In this document: piece after piece, positions 1 to 10,078 of the stretch
Position numbering within the stretch: the first letter of the stretch is position 1
Layout of the letters: every line of letters starts with the position of its first letter
DNA from: Cellulomonas denverensis
GTDB lineage: Bacteria; Actinomycetota; Actinomycetes; Actinomycetales; Cellulomonadaceae
Direction: 5' to 3'
Assembly: GCF_012396125.1 (NCBI RefSeq)
Contig: NZ_JAAXOX010000006.1
Location: forward strand, 1-64,000
DNA: 64,000 nucleotides
Position numbers and translations under genes: made by a program
The notes under the pieces: model-generated
Databases searched by the model: none
The model's input: the letters and a program-made list of their open reading frames with translations, nothing else
What the model was told of the DNA's origin: nothing

Positions 1-394
1 TCCGGATGAGCCGCTGAAGGAGCCTGGTGAGGGCGAGAAGCCGCCGGTGGTCGTGGTCAAGGACCCCGCTGGTAACGAGTCCGACCCGGTCGATGTGATC
101 GTGGACACCACGCCGCCGGACGCTCCGATCGTGCACCCGGGTCAGGGTGACAAGGTCGAGGTCGAGGGTGTGGAGGACGGTGCCAAGCCGATCATTCGTG
201 ACCCTGACACGGGCGAGGAGATTCCTGGTTCGTGGGAGGACAAGGGTGATGGGAACTGGACGTTCACTCCGGATGAGCCGCTGAAGGAGCCTGGTGAGGG
301 CGAGAAGCCGCCGGTGGTCGTGGTCAAGGACCCCGCTGGTAACGAGTCCGACCCGGTCGATGTGATCGTGGACACCACGCCGCCGGACGCTCCG
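1..394 (+). repeat. Long direct repeat inside the surface-protein gene
   Basis: Bases 1-127 and 268-394 are identical, a period of 267 bp (89 codons, one Ig-like module). Identity at the DNA level and not only in protein implies recent duplication or gene conversion. More copies may lie upstream of the window. Confidence 0.93.
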
Positions 395-1801
395 GTGCTG
401 AACCCGACCAATGGCGCCCGGATCACCGGCACCGCCGAGCCGGGATCGACGGTCACCCTGACCGACCAGAAGACCGGTGCGGTCCTCTGCGAGAAGGTCG
501 CCGACGCCACGACCGGTGTGTTCAGCTGCGAGTTCTCGCCCGCACTGGCCGATGGTCTGGTGGTGACCGGTGTCGCCACCGACGCCGTGGGCAACGTCTC
601 CGACCCCGCGTCGGTGACGGTGGATGCCACGGTGCCGGATGCGCCGGCGCTGAACCCGTCCAACGGGTCGACCGTCTCCGGGACCACGGTTCCGGGCGCG
701 ATGGTCGAGCTCACCCTGGTCAAGACCGGGGAGAAGCTGGGCACGGTGAAGGCCGACCCGGTTACCGGTGCGTTCGTGATGCCCTTCGATCCGCCGCTGG
801 CGGACGGGACCATCGTGGGTGCGGTGGCGATCCTGGAGACCGGCAGCATCAGCCCGCAGTCGATGGTGGTCGTGGATCGGGTCGCTCCGGCGCCCCCGGT
901 GCTCAACCCCAGCAACGGCACGAAGGTGTCGGGCACCGCTGAGCCGTCCTCGACGGTGACGCTGACCGACCCGAACGGGACCGTGCTCTGCACGGTGGTC
1001 GCGGATGCGAAGACCGGCGCGTTCAGCTGCCCGTTCACGCCGCCGCTGGCCCACGGGCTGGTGGTGACCGCTCGGGCGACCGACGCCGCCGGGAATGTCT
1101 CCGACCCCGCGTCGGTGACGGTGGACTCCGAGGCCCCGGCGCCGCCGAAGGTCGACGAGACCGACGGCGACAAGGTGACGGGCTGCGCCGAGCCGGGCGC
1201 GACGGTCAACGTCTACGACTCCCAGGGCAACCTGATCGGCACTGCCAAGGCCGATGAGGACTGCCGGTTCGAGATCACTCTCGACCCGCCGCAGGGCCCT
1301 GGATCTGAGATCGAGGTCGAGGTGGTCGACGACTCGGGCAACGTGTCCGACCGGGTCAAGGTCACCGTGCGCCGCCAGATCGAGGTGACTCTGTCCCAGG
1401 ACGTGGTCGCCCCGGGTGAGCAGGTCACGGTCACCGCGACCGGCTTCGCCGAGGGCGAGCCGGGCGAGATCTGGTTGAACTCCACCCCGGTGCTGGTTGG
1501 CGAGGTCACGATGGACGCCGCTGGTGCGGTGACCCAGGTGATCACGGTGCCCGCCGACTTCCCGCTCGGCGCCCACAGCGTGGTCGTCAAGGGGATGGAG
1601 TCGGCGGCCGAGGGGAGTGCTCCGCTCCAGGTGGTGGCCGCTGGTGGCTCCGGATCCGGATCCGGTTCGGGTTCTGGTTCGGGCGCGCTGGCGATCACCG
1701 GTGGCGAGGCCGCGGGTCTGGCCGCTGGGGCGCTGCTGCTGCTCGGTGCCGGGTGGTGGGCGATCGCCCTCCGTCGCCGGCACGGCGCGCAGGTGAAGTG
1801 A
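2..1801 (+). CDS. Cell-wall-anchored Ig-repeat surface protein, 5' partial
   Basis: The reading frame is already open at the left edge, so the N-terminus and signal peptide lie outside the window. What is seen is a chain of Ig-like modules of about 90 residues, each opening with a variant of DTTPPDAP and closing with a D.GNVSDP-type strand. They are followed by a last beta-rich module, an alternating Gly-Ser linker and a C-terminal sorting signal: LAITG, a hydrophobic helix, then an Arg-rich tail (ALRRRHGAQVK). LAXTG is the pentapeptide used by class E sortases of high-GC actinobacteria, so covalent attachment to the cell wall is inferred. Two modules repeat 127 bp exactly. The role is probably adhesive or structural; the ligand is unknown. 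No sortase gene is in the window. Two strong hairpins follow the stop codon. Confidence 0.85.
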   Translation, partial: PDEPLKEPGEGEKPPVVVVKDPAGNESDPVDVIVDTTPPDAPIVHPGQGDKVEVEGVEDGAKPIIRDPDTGEEIPGSWEDKGDGNWTFTPDEPLKEPGEGEKPPVVVVKDPAGNESDPVDVIVDTTPPDAPVLNPTNGARITGTAEPGSTVTLTDQKTGAVLCEKVADATTGVFSCEFSPALADGLVVTGVATDAVGNVSDPASVTVDATVPDAPALNPSNGSTVSGTTVPGAMVELTLVKTGEKLGTVKADPVTGAFVMPFDPPLADGTIVGAVAILETGSISPQSMVVVDRVAPAPPVLNPSNGTKVSGTAEPSSTVTLTDPNGTVLCTVVADAKTGAFSCPFTPPLAHGLVVTARATDAAGNVSDPASVTVDSEAPAPPKVDETDGDKVTGCAEPGATVNVYDSQGNLIGTAKADEDCRFEITLDPPQGPGSEIEVEVVDDSGNVSDRVKVTVRRQIEVTLSQDVVAPGEQVTVTATGFAEGEPGEIWLNSTPVLVGEVTMDAAGAVTQVITVPADFPLGAHSVVVKGMESAAEGSAPLQVVAAGGSGSGSGSGSGSGALAITGGEAAGLAAGALLLLGAGWWAIALRRRHGAQVK

Positions 1802-1807
1802 CGCCGG

Positions 1808-1897
1808 GCGGGGGCATCGGTCACCAGCACGGTGGCCGATGCCCCCGCCGCCGATGACCGGACGGGTGGGGCCACCGCGCCCCGCCCGTCCGGTCAT
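1808..1897 (+). terminator. Tandem hairpin terminators after the surface-protein gene
   Basis: Two consecutive stem-loops follow the stop codon. The first pairs 1808-1820 with 1836-1848 (13 bp, extended inward by CACC/GGTG). The second pairs 1854-1866 with 1885-1897 (13 bp). Neither has a U-tract, which is usual in this GC-rich group. Confidence 0.7.
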
Positions 1898-2037
1898 GTC
1901 CCGGCCGCTGCACCCAGCGGTGCCGTGGGCGGGCGGTCGACCACCCAACTCATGGCCGAACCGCCACTCAGTCCGAGCGGGCACCCGTACGCCCGTGTGT
2001 GACTAGTCATTCGTTCCGATCTGACAGGAGATCACCC

Positions 2038-2499
2038 GTGACGACGCACAAGCGCACCCGTGGTTCGAGGACCCCACTGGCAGGGGCGGTTCCCCGCTGG
2101 CCGAGGCGACTGGTGGTGCCGGTCCTGGTGGCGGTAGCAGCGGTGGTGGTCGCTGCGATCCTGCTGGTCACCGGTGGCAACGGTGCCCCCGTCGAGGCGC
2201 GCAATGAGGTCACGGTGGCAGCGGGCTTCCCGGAGGACTTCCCATTGGCCGAGGGAACCCTGGTGGAGTCCCGGCTGGTCGGCGACCGGACGCACACCGC
2301 GACGGTCCAGGTGGACAGCACCGCGGCTCAGGACGCCGCGCTGCAACTGCTGGCGGATGCAGGCTTCCTGCCGACGGGGGAGATCGAGCGGGACGATCTG
2401 CGGTCCTACTCGATGGTCTCCGCCGGGCACGCGGTCACCGTGGTGCTCAAGGAGGAGGGCGGCGTGCCGGTGGTGACGTACACCATCGCGCCGCGCTGA
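2038..2499 (+). CDS. Small membrane-anchored protein of unknown function
   Basis: About 153 residues: a basic N-terminus, one transmembrane helix (VVPVLVAVAAVVVAAILLV, near residues 26-45) and a soluble exported domain of about 100 residues. The arrangement fits a type II anchor. The GTG at 2038 was preferred over an in-frame GTG at 1999 because AGGAG (2026-2030) sits 7 nt before it. The soluble part (GFPEDFPLAEGTLVES onwards) matches no family I can name. It stands alone between the surface-protein terminators and a convergent holin-like gene. Confidence 0.7.
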   Translation: MTTHKRTRGSRTPLAGAVPRWPRRLVVPVLVAVAAVVVAAILLVTGGNGAPVEARNEVTVAAGFPEDFPLAEGTLVESRLVGDRTHTATVQVDSTAAQDAALQLLADAGFLPTGEIERDDLRSYSMVSAGHAVTVVLKEEGGVPVVTYTIAPR

Positions 2500-2511
2500 C
2501 CTGCGGGCCGG

Positions 2512-2895
2512 TCAGTCCTTGCGGGACTCCGGGATCAGCACCGACAGCACGAAGCTGACCACCGACACGATCAGCGCGCCGATCACCGCGGTGCCGAAGC
2601 TGTCGATCCGCAGGCCCCAGTCGGTCTGCTCGGTGATCCACGCCGTGAGCATCAGCATCAGGGCGTTCACCACCAGGGTGAACAGCCCGAGCGTCAGGAT
2701 GTAGAGCGGGATGCTCAGCACCTGCACGATCGGCTTGACGATGGCGTTGACGATGCCGAACACCAGCGCGACCAGGAGGATGATCCCGATCTTGCCGCCG
2801 GTGGAATCGGCGCCGACGATCTCCATCCCGGACAGCAGGATCTCCGCCAGCCACAGGGCGACCCCGCTGATCAGTACGCGCACGACGAATCTCAT
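2512..2895 (-). CDS. Phage-holin-family (YvlD-like) integral membrane protein
   Basis: A 127-residue protein with about four hydrophobic helices and the family-typical stretch LVFGIVNAIVKPIV followed by LSIPLYILTLGLFTLVVNA. This is the superfamily IV holin-like / YvlD group, common in bacterial chromosomes and not itself evidence of a prophage. Function is unknown; membrane-stress roles have been suggested for relatives. The ATG at 2895 was chosen because the family motif begins right after it; an upstream open frame extends further but is not family-like. The gene is divergent from hisC with only 39 bp between the starts. Confidence 0.8.
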   Translation of the reverse strand: MRFVVRVLISGVALWLAEILLSGMEIVGADSTGGKIGIILLVALVFGIVNAIVKPIVQVLSIPLYILTLGLFTLVVNALMLMLTAWITEQTDWGLRIDSFGTAVIGALIVSVVSFVLSVLIPESRKD

Positions 2896-2934
2896 GCCTC
2901 CGATGGTGCCAGCGCCGGTGGCATCCTGTCTTGC

Positions 2935-3999
2935 GTGAAGCACGTTCCGCTCCGGCCCGCTCTGTCCACGCTGCCGCCCTACGTCCCCGGTGCACGGGTG
3001 CCGGTGGGTGCGGCGGCCTACAAGCTGTCGTCGAACGAGAACCCGTACCCGCCGCTGCCCTCGGTGGTGGCGGCGATCGCGGATGCGGCGGTCGACGTGA
3101 ACCGGTACCCGGACATGTACGCCACCGAGCTGACCGAGGCGGTCGCCGGGCACCTCGGCGTGCAGCCGGAGCAGGTGGTCGCGGGCTGTGGGTCGGTGGC
3201 GGTGCTGGGGCACATCCTGGCGGCGTTCTGCGATGCGGGCGATCAGGTGGTCTACCCGTGGCGGTCCTTCGAGGCGTACCCGATCGCGGTGACCCTCGCC
3301 GGCGGCGAGTCGGTGCAGGTGCCGGTGCGGGCGGACGGACGGCTGGACCTGCCGGCGATGGCCGCCGCGGTCACCGAGCGGACCCGGGTGGTGCTGGTGT
3401 GCACCCCGAACAACCCGACCGGCCCGGCGGTGCACGCGGATGAGCTGGCGGCGTTCCTGGCGGCGGTGCCCCGGGATGTGCTGGTGGTGCTGGACGAGGC
3501 CTATGTCGAGTTCGTCCGCGACCCGCAGGCGCCGGACGGCCTGGCCGTGCTGGCCGAGCACCGGAACGTGGTGCTGCTGCGGACCTTCTCCAAGGCGTAC
3601 GGGCTGGCCGGGCTGCGGGTGGGCTTCGCGGTGGCGGACGCCCGGCTGGCGGCGGGGATCCGGGCGGCGTCGACGCCGTTCGGGGTGTCACACGTGGCGC
3701 AGCTGGCTGCGGTGGCCTCGCTGCGCGCGGTGGACGAGCTGTTGGACCGGGTGCAGCGGATCGTCGGTGAGCGCGGGCGGTTGCTGGCCGGGCTGCGGGA
3801 GCAGGGCTGGCAGGTGCCGGACTCGGAGGCGAACTTCGTCTGGTTGCCGCTGGGCGAGGACGCGCTGCGCTTCGCCCAGGAGGCGACCGCGGCGGGGGTG
3901 CTGGTGCGCCCGTTCGCCGGTGACGGGGTGCGGGTGAGTGTCGGCGAGCCGGAGGCGACGGATCTGGTGCTGAAGGTCACCTCCGGGTTCAGGCGGTAG
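2935..3999 (+). CDS. hisC: Histidinol-phosphate / aromatic aminotransferase
   Basis: A PLP-dependent class I/II aminotransferase of 354 residues, the usual HisC length. Visible motifs are SSNENPYPP near the N-terminus, TPNNPTGP, DEAYVEF and TFSKAYGLAGLRVGF, where the lysine of SKAYG forms the Schiff base with PLP. HisC converts imidazole-acetol phosphate and glutamate to histidinol phosphate. Many actinobacteria carry a second copy acting on aromatic 2-oxoacids (Pat). No other his genes are nearby, so this could be that paralogue. GTG start. Confidence 0.9.
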   Translation: MKHVPLRPALSTLPPYVPGARVPVGAAAYKLSSNENPYPPLPSVVAAIADAAVDVNRYPDMYATELTEAVAGHLGVQPEQVVAGCGSVAVLGHILAAFCDAGDQVVYPWRSFEAYPIAVTLAGGESVQVPVRADGRLDLPAMAAAVTERTRVVLVCTPNNPTGPAVHADELAAFLAAVPRDVLVVLDEAYVEFVRDPQAPDGLAVLAEHRNVVLLRTFSKAYGLAGLRVGFAVADARLAAGIRAASTPFGVSHVAQLAAVASLRAVDELLDRVQRIVGERGRLLAGLREQGWQVPDSEANFVWLPLGEDALRFAQEATAAGVLVRPFAGDGVRVSVGEPEATDLVLKVTSGFRR

Positions 4000-4115
4000 C
4001 CCGCGCACCCTGCGGATAGGCTGCGACCAGCGGGTGAATCGACGGTTATGCCGAAGTGCCGCAATTCGCCTATCCTTCGCGGCTCAGCCAGGGGGATGTC
4101 TCGAAGGGTGGTCCG

Positions 4116-5335
4116 GTGACCGAGAGCGCTGACTGGCCCGCGCCCCCGATCGACTTCGGTGACCCCGCCGATGGCGACTCGATCCGGCTCCTGCTCGTGG
4201 AGGACGACGACGCGGACGCGGTCCTGGTCGCCGAGCACCTGGACGACGCCGGGTTGGCGGTGCACACCGATCATGTCCGCACGCTCAACGAGGCGATCGA
4301 CCGGCTGGACGTCGACTGCGTGCTGCTCGACCTCGGGCTGCCGGACGCGCACGGGCTGGACGCGCTGCGCCGTCTGCTGTCCGCCGGTGCCCCCGCGGTG
4401 GTGGTGCTCACCGGCCGGACCGACACCGACACCGGGCTGCAGGCAGTCGCCGCCGGCGCGCAGGACTACCTGGTCAAAGGCGAGGTCGACGGCGAGCTGC
4501 TGAGCCGGTCGATCCGGTACGCGGTGCAGCGCCGCCAGCTGCAGACCGCGGACCTGCTGCTGTACCGCTCCCGGGTGCAGGCGGAGGAGACCGTGCGCTT
4601 CGAGCGTGCCCTGCTGCCCCGGCCCGCGGTGTCGGACCAGCGGCTGGAGGTCCGGGTCGGGTACCGGGCCGGCCGGGCCGGGGTGCTCGGCGGGGACTTC
4701 TACGACGTGGTCGAGTGCCCGGACGGCAGCGTGCTGGCCCTGGTCGGCGACGTCTGCGGGCACGGTCCGGACGAGGCGGCGCTCGGCGCGGTGCTGCGCA
4801 CGGCCTGGCGGACCCTGGTGCTGGCCGGCGCCCCGGTGGCGGAGCTGTTCCCCCTGGTCGAGCGGGTGCTGATCTCCGAGCGCTCCCGCAGCGAGATCTT
4901 CACCACCGCGTCGATGGTGCGGATCGGCCCGGACCGGCAGACCGTGGACATGTACCTGGCCGGCCACCCGGTGCCGTTCCTGCTCGGCGACCCGGACACC
5001 GGCCGGCCCTCGCAGCTGCTGCCCACCGGGCACCGCGGCCGCGCGCTCGGCATCCCGGTGGACGGCGTCTGGGAGCCGGAGCGGCTGCGGGTCGGCGACC
5101 GGTGGCGGCTGATGATGTACACCGACGGGGTGCTGGAGGCGACGATCGCCGGCCGCGGCTCCGAACGGATCGGCAAGGAGGGGCTGTTGAAGGTGGTGGA
5201 CGAGGCGCTGGCCGCGGACCGGGACGAGGTCGTGGAGTCGGTGCTGCAGGAGGTGCGCGCCCAGCACGGCGGCGAGCTGGTCGACGACACCGCCGTGGTG
5301 GTCGTCGGCTGGGACGGCCGCGAGGTGGTCGAGGC

Positions 5336-5339
<4 letters not shown>
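4116..5339 (+). CDS. Receiver-PP2C (RsbU/SpoIIE-type) protein phosphatase
   Basis: A soluble protein of 407 residues. A CheY-like receiver (roughly residues 15-145; acidic pocket EDDDAD, phospho-acceptor Asp in VLLDLGLPD, Lys in YLVKGE) is joined by a helical linker to a PP2C-type serine phosphatase (GGDFYDVVE, DVCGHGPDEA, YTDGVLEA, DDTAVVVV, which hold the metal-binding acidic residues). Such proteins dephosphorylate anti-anti-sigma factors, so it probably feeds partner switching in a stress response; the target is not in the window. GTG 4116 was preferred to GTG 4056 because an AAGG-type ribosome site precedes it. Its stop overlaps the kinase start (GTGA), indicating translational coupling. 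Confidence 0.88.
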
Positions 5340-6943
<1,604 letters not shown>

Positions 6944-6945
6944 AC

Positions 6946-7380
6946 ATGGCGGGCAAGGTCATCGACGTGCTGTTGGTGGAGGACGACCCGGGCGACGTGC
7001 TCATGACCCAGGAGGCGTTCGAGCACAACAAGGTCGCCAACCGGCTGTCCGTGGTCGCGGACGGGGTCAGTGCGATGGAGTTCCTGCGCAAGGAGGGCGA
7101 GCACGCGAACGCCCCCACGCCGGACCTGATCCTGCTGGACCTCAACCTGCCGAAGATGGACGGCCGCGAGGTGCTGGAGGCGCTCAAGGGCGACGAGGCG
7201 CTGCGCCGGATCCCGGTGGTGGTGCTGACCACCTCCGAGGCCGAGGAGGACGTGGTCCGCTCCTACTCCCTGCATGCGAACGCCTACGTGACCAAGCCGG
7301 TGGACTTCGACCGGTTCATCGAGGTCGTGCGGCAGATCGACGAGTTCTTCGTCGAGGTGGTCCGGCTGCCGCAGCGCTGA
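6946..7380 (+). CDS. Stand-alone response regulator (Rcp1-like)
   Basis: A single CheY-like domain of about 144 residues: [24 protein letters not shown] with the phospho-acceptor Asp, [13 protein letters not shown] and AYVTKPVD with the conserved Lys. There is no output domain. This form is typical of Rcp1-type partners of bacteriophytochrome-like kinases. ATG 6946 was chosen because GGAGG (6934-6938) lies 7 nt before it; ATG 6940 overlaps the kinase stop but is too close to that site. Phosphate probably passes between the kinase, this protein and the receiver of the upstream phosphatase. Confidence 0.9.
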   Translation: MAGKVIDVLLVEDDPGDVLMTQEAFEHNKVANRLSVVADGVSAMEFLRKEGEHANAPTPDLILLDLNLPKMDGREVLEALKGDEALRRIPVVVLTTSEAEEDVVRSYSLHANAYVTKPVDFDRFIEVVRQIDEFFVEVVRLPQR

Positions 7381-7391
7381 AGCCGCAGTCG

Positions 7392-7429
7392 ACGACGGCC
7401 CGTCCCGGGCGCCCGGGGCGGGCCGTCGT
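7392..7429 (+). terminator. Terminator of the signalling operon
   Basis: A near-perfect inverted repeat pairs 7392-7410 with 7411-7429, 19 nt each, with one G-U wobble. It starts 12 nt after the response-regulator stop. Confidence 0.8.
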
Positions 7430-7476
7430 GCGTCGTCCGGGTGCCGGGACCGGCCCGGGCGAGGATGCTGTCCGGC

Positions 7477-7740
7477 ATGGACGACACGACACAGAACGAG
7501 GTCCTCGCCTGGCTGGGCAGCGGGATCGGGATCACGATCGCGATCGTGATCTGGCTGATCTTCGTGATCGCCTACATCCGGATCATCCAGAAGGCCGGCT
7601 ACTCGGGCTGGTGGATCCTGATCGGCCTGGTCCCGGTGGTGAACGTGGTGATGTTCCTGGTGTTCGCCTACTCCCGGTGGCCGATCCAGCGGGAGAACGA
7701 CGAGCTGCGAGCCCGGCTCGGGGTTCCCCCCGGGTACTGA
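7477..7740 (+). CDS. Small membrane protein
   Basis: About 87 residues with two hydrophobic helices (IGITIAIVIWLIFVIAYI and WWILIGLVPVVNVVMFLVFAY) and a short charged tail (WPIQRENDELRARLG). The GYSGWWILIGLVPVVN pattern recurs in small actinobacterial membrane proteins of unknown function. Two in-frame ATGs (7465 and 7477) are possible and neither has a well-placed ribosome site. No functional assignment is made. Confidence 0.65.
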   Translation: MDDTTQNEVLAWLGSGIGITIAIVIWLIFVIAYIRIIQKAGYSGWWILIGLVPVVNVVMFLVFAYSRWPIQRENDELRARLGVPPGY

Positions 7741-7827
7741 CCGGCTTCCCGGATTCGCACCCGCGCGACCGCCCGCCAGGCTGGTGTCACGCGGTTGTGG
7801 AGTCCGCACAACCGGTCCCGGGCAGAC

Positions 7828-7881
7828 TTGACGGTCCCCAGGACTGCGGACCTACGGTTGCGTAGCCTACGGTGGCGTAGG
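7828..7881 (+). promoter_or_regulatory. Promoter and double operator of the 2-oxoacid dehydrogenase operon
   Basis: TTGACG (7828-7833) is followed by TACGGT (7853-7858), a plausible -35/-10 pair with a long 19-bp spacer. Two consecutive palindromes, CTACGGTTGCGTAG (7852-7865) and CTACGGTGGCGTAG (7867-7880), each CTACG-N4-CGTAG, cover the -10 and start region. Two helical-phase sites 15 bp apart suggest a dimer pair of a TetR-type repressor. The regulator is not identified in the window. Confidence 0.65.
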
Positions 7882-7931
7882 TTGAACGACGTCCCGGTCC
7901 CGGGGCGGCGACGCAGGCGAAGGAGAACCGC

Positions 7932-9056
7932 GTGCACGACAGCGGACCGCTGACCGACGACGGCCTGGTCCAGCTGCTCACCCCCGGTGGTGAGCGACTG
8001 GAACACCCCGAGTACAGCCCCCGGGTGGCGCACCTGGACTCCGCGGCCCTGCTCGGCATGTGGCGCGACATGGTGCTGGTGCGGCGCTTCGACACCGAGG
8101 CCACCTCGCTGCAGCGCCAGGGCGAACTGGGCCTGTGGGTGCAGAGCCTGGGGCAGGAGGCCGCGCAGATCGGCTCCGGCCGGGCGCTGGCGCCGCAGGA
8201 CTTCGTGTTCCCGTCCTACCGCGAGCACGGCGTGGCCCACACCCGCGGCCTGGACCTGACCGAACTGCTGCGGCTGTTCCGCGGCGTCGACCACGGCGGC
8301 TGGGACCCGGCCGCGCACAACTTTCACCTGTACACGCTGGTGATCGGCTCGCACACCCTGCACGCCACCGGCTACGCGATGGGCGTCCAGCGCGACGGCG
8401 CGGTCGGCACCGGCGACCCCGAGCGGGACACCGCCGTGGTGACCTACTTCGGCGACGGGGCAACCAGCCAGGGCGACGTGAACGAGGCCCTGGTGTTCTC
8501 CGCGGTGAACAACGCCCCGCTGGTGCTGTTCTGCCAGAACAACCAGTGGGCGATCTCCGAGTCCACCGTTCGCCAGACCCGGGTCCCACTGGCCGACCGC
8601 GGCCTGGGCTTCGGGGTGCCGAGCGTCCGGGTCGACGGCAACGACGTGCTGGCCTGCTACGCCGTCACCGCCGAGGCGCTGGAACGGGCACGCTCCGGCG
8701 GCGGACCGACCTTCATCGAGGCGTTCACCTACCGGATGGGCGCCCACACCACCTCCGACGACCCGACCCGCTACCGGTCGGCCGCCGAGGAGGACTACTG
8801 GCGCCAGCGTGACCCGATCGACCGGCTCACCACCTACCTGACCGGCACCGGCGCCCTCACCGACGCGGTCCGGGCCGAGGTCGAGGCCGAGGCGGACGCC
8901 CTGGGTGAGCGGGTGCGCGAGTTCACCCGGTCCCTCGGCCGGCCGAGCACCGCCACGATGTTCGAGCACGTCTACGCCACCCCGCACGCCATCGTCGACG
9001 CCGAGCGCCAGTGGTTCGAGCGTTACGAGTCGTCCTTCATCGGAGGTGCCGAGTGA
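7932..9056 (+). CDS. 2-oxoacid dehydrogenase E1 component, alpha subunit
   Basis: A thiamine-diphosphate enzyme subunit of 374 residues. The TPP/Mg site is seen as GDGATSQGDVNEA ... NNQWAISES, and the family's phosphorylation-loop region as TYRMGAHTTSDDPTRYR. With the beta subunit it decarboxylates pyruvate or branched-chain 2-oxoacids and passes the acyl group to lipoyl-E2. Sequence alone does not separate PdhA from BkdA; an alpha/beta heterotetramer with short E2 is often branched-chain type in actinobacteria. GTG start after AAGGAGA. It overlaps the beta gene by 4 bp. Confidence 0.9.
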   Translation: MHDSGPLTDDGLVQLLTPGGERLEHPEYSPRVAHLDSAALLGMWRDMVLVRRFDTEATSLQRQGELGLWVQSLGQEAAQIGSGRALAPQDFVFPSYREHGVAHTRGLDLTELLRLFRGVDHGGWDPAAHNFHLYTLVIGSHTLHATGYAMGVQRDGAVGTGDPERDTAVVTYFGDGATSQGDVNEALVFSAVNNAPLVLFCQNNQWAISESTVRQTRVPLADRGLGFGVPSVRVDGNDVLACYAVTAEALERARSGGGPTFIEAFTYRMGAHTTSDDPTRYRSAAEEDYWRQRDPIDRLTTYLTGTGALTDAVRAEVEAEADALGERVREFTRSLGRPSTATMFEHVYATPHAIVDAERQWFERYESSFIGGAE

Positions 9057-10051
9057 GTACGCAGAAGATCACCTTCGCCAAGGCGATCAACACCGGGCTG
9101 CGCCGCGCGATGGAGCGCGACCCGAAGGTGATGCTGATGGGCGAGGACATCGGCGCCCTCGGTGGCGTGTTCCGGGTGACCGACGGCCTGGCCAAGGACT
9201 TCGGCACCGACCGGGTGGTGGACACCCCGCTCGCCGAGTCCGGGATCATCGGCACCGCGATCGGCCTGGCCCTGCGCGGCTACCGCCCGGTGTGCGAGAT
9301 CCAGTTCGACGGGTTCATCTTCCCGGGCTTCGACCAGATCACCACCCAGCTGTCCAAGATGCACTACCGGTCCCGCGGGCGGCTGAACCTGCCGGTCGTG
9401 ATCCGGGTGCCGTTCGGCGGCGGGATCGGCGCGGTCGAGCACCACAGCGAGTCGCCGGAGGTGCTGTTCGCGCACACCGCCGGCCTGCGGGTGGTCAGCC
9501 CGTCCACCCCGGCCGACGCGCACGTGATGATCCAGCAGGCGATCGCCAGCCCCGACCCAGTGCTGTTCTTCGAGCCGAAGGGCCGGTACTGGGAGAAGGG
9601 CGAGGTCGACACCGAGGGCGACGCGCTCGCCCCCGAGGCCGGTGCCCTGCTCGACTCCGCGCGCATCCTGCGGCCCGGCACCGACGTCACCCTGGTCGCA
9701 CACGGGCCGACCGTGGCCACCGCGCTCAAGGTCGCCGAGTCCGCCGCCGCCGAGGGCCGCAGCATCGAGGTGGTCGACCTGCGCGCGATCTCCCCGCTGG
9801 ACGTGACCACGGTCGCCGAGTCGGTCCGCCGCACCGGCCGCTGCGTGGTCATGCACGAGGCCCCGGTCCTGTACGGCACCGGCGCCGAGGTCGCCGCCCG
9901 GATCACCGAGGAGTGCTTCTACCACCTGGAGGCCCCGGTGTTGCGGGTGGGTGGTTTCCACACGCCCTACCCGGTGGCCAAGCTGGAGCACGAGTACCTG
10001 CCCGGCCTGGACCGGGTGCTGGACGCCGTCGACCGCGTCCTCGCCCACTGA
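9053..10051 (+). CDS. 2-oxoacid dehydrogenase E1 component, beta subunit
   Basis: 332 residues, full length for the family. It opens ITFAKAINTGLRRAMERDP, with GEDIGALGGVFRVTDGL and DTPLAESGIIGTAIGLAL typical of transketolase-like E1beta, and a C-terminal half (TLVAHGPTVATAL ... EVVDLRAISPLD) that forms the subunit interface. GTG 9053 overlaps the alpha stop (GTGA) and GGAGG lies just upstream, so the two subunits are translationally coupled in equal amounts. Confidence 0.92.
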   Translation: MSTQKITFAKAINTGLRRAMERDPKVMLMGEDIGALGGVFRVTDGLAKDFGTDRVVDTPLAESGIIGTAIGLALRGYRPVCEIQFDGFIFPGFDQITTQLSKMHYRSRGRLNLPVVIRVPFGGGIGAVEHHSESPEVLFAHTAGLRVVSPSTPADAHVMIQQAIASPDPVLFFEPKGRYWEKGEVDTEGDALAPEAGALLDSARILRPGTDVTLVAHGPTVATALKVAESAAAEGRSIEVVDLRAISPLDVTTVAESVRRTGRCVVMHEAPVLYGTGAEVAARITEECFYHLEAPVLRVGGFHTPYPVAKLEHEYLPGLDRVLDAVDRVLAH

Positions 10052-10078
10052 GCCGACCGCCCGCACCAAGGAGAATCC

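Noticed and set aside
142..1875. Long minus-strand open frames opposite the surface-protein gene
   Set aside because: They are mirror images of the repeat-rich plus-strand gene, with Ser/Thr-rich sequence and no motif.
2512..2895. Prophage remnant based on the holin-like gene
   Set aside because: The protein is of a chromosomal YvlD-type family and no other phage gene, integrase or att site is near.
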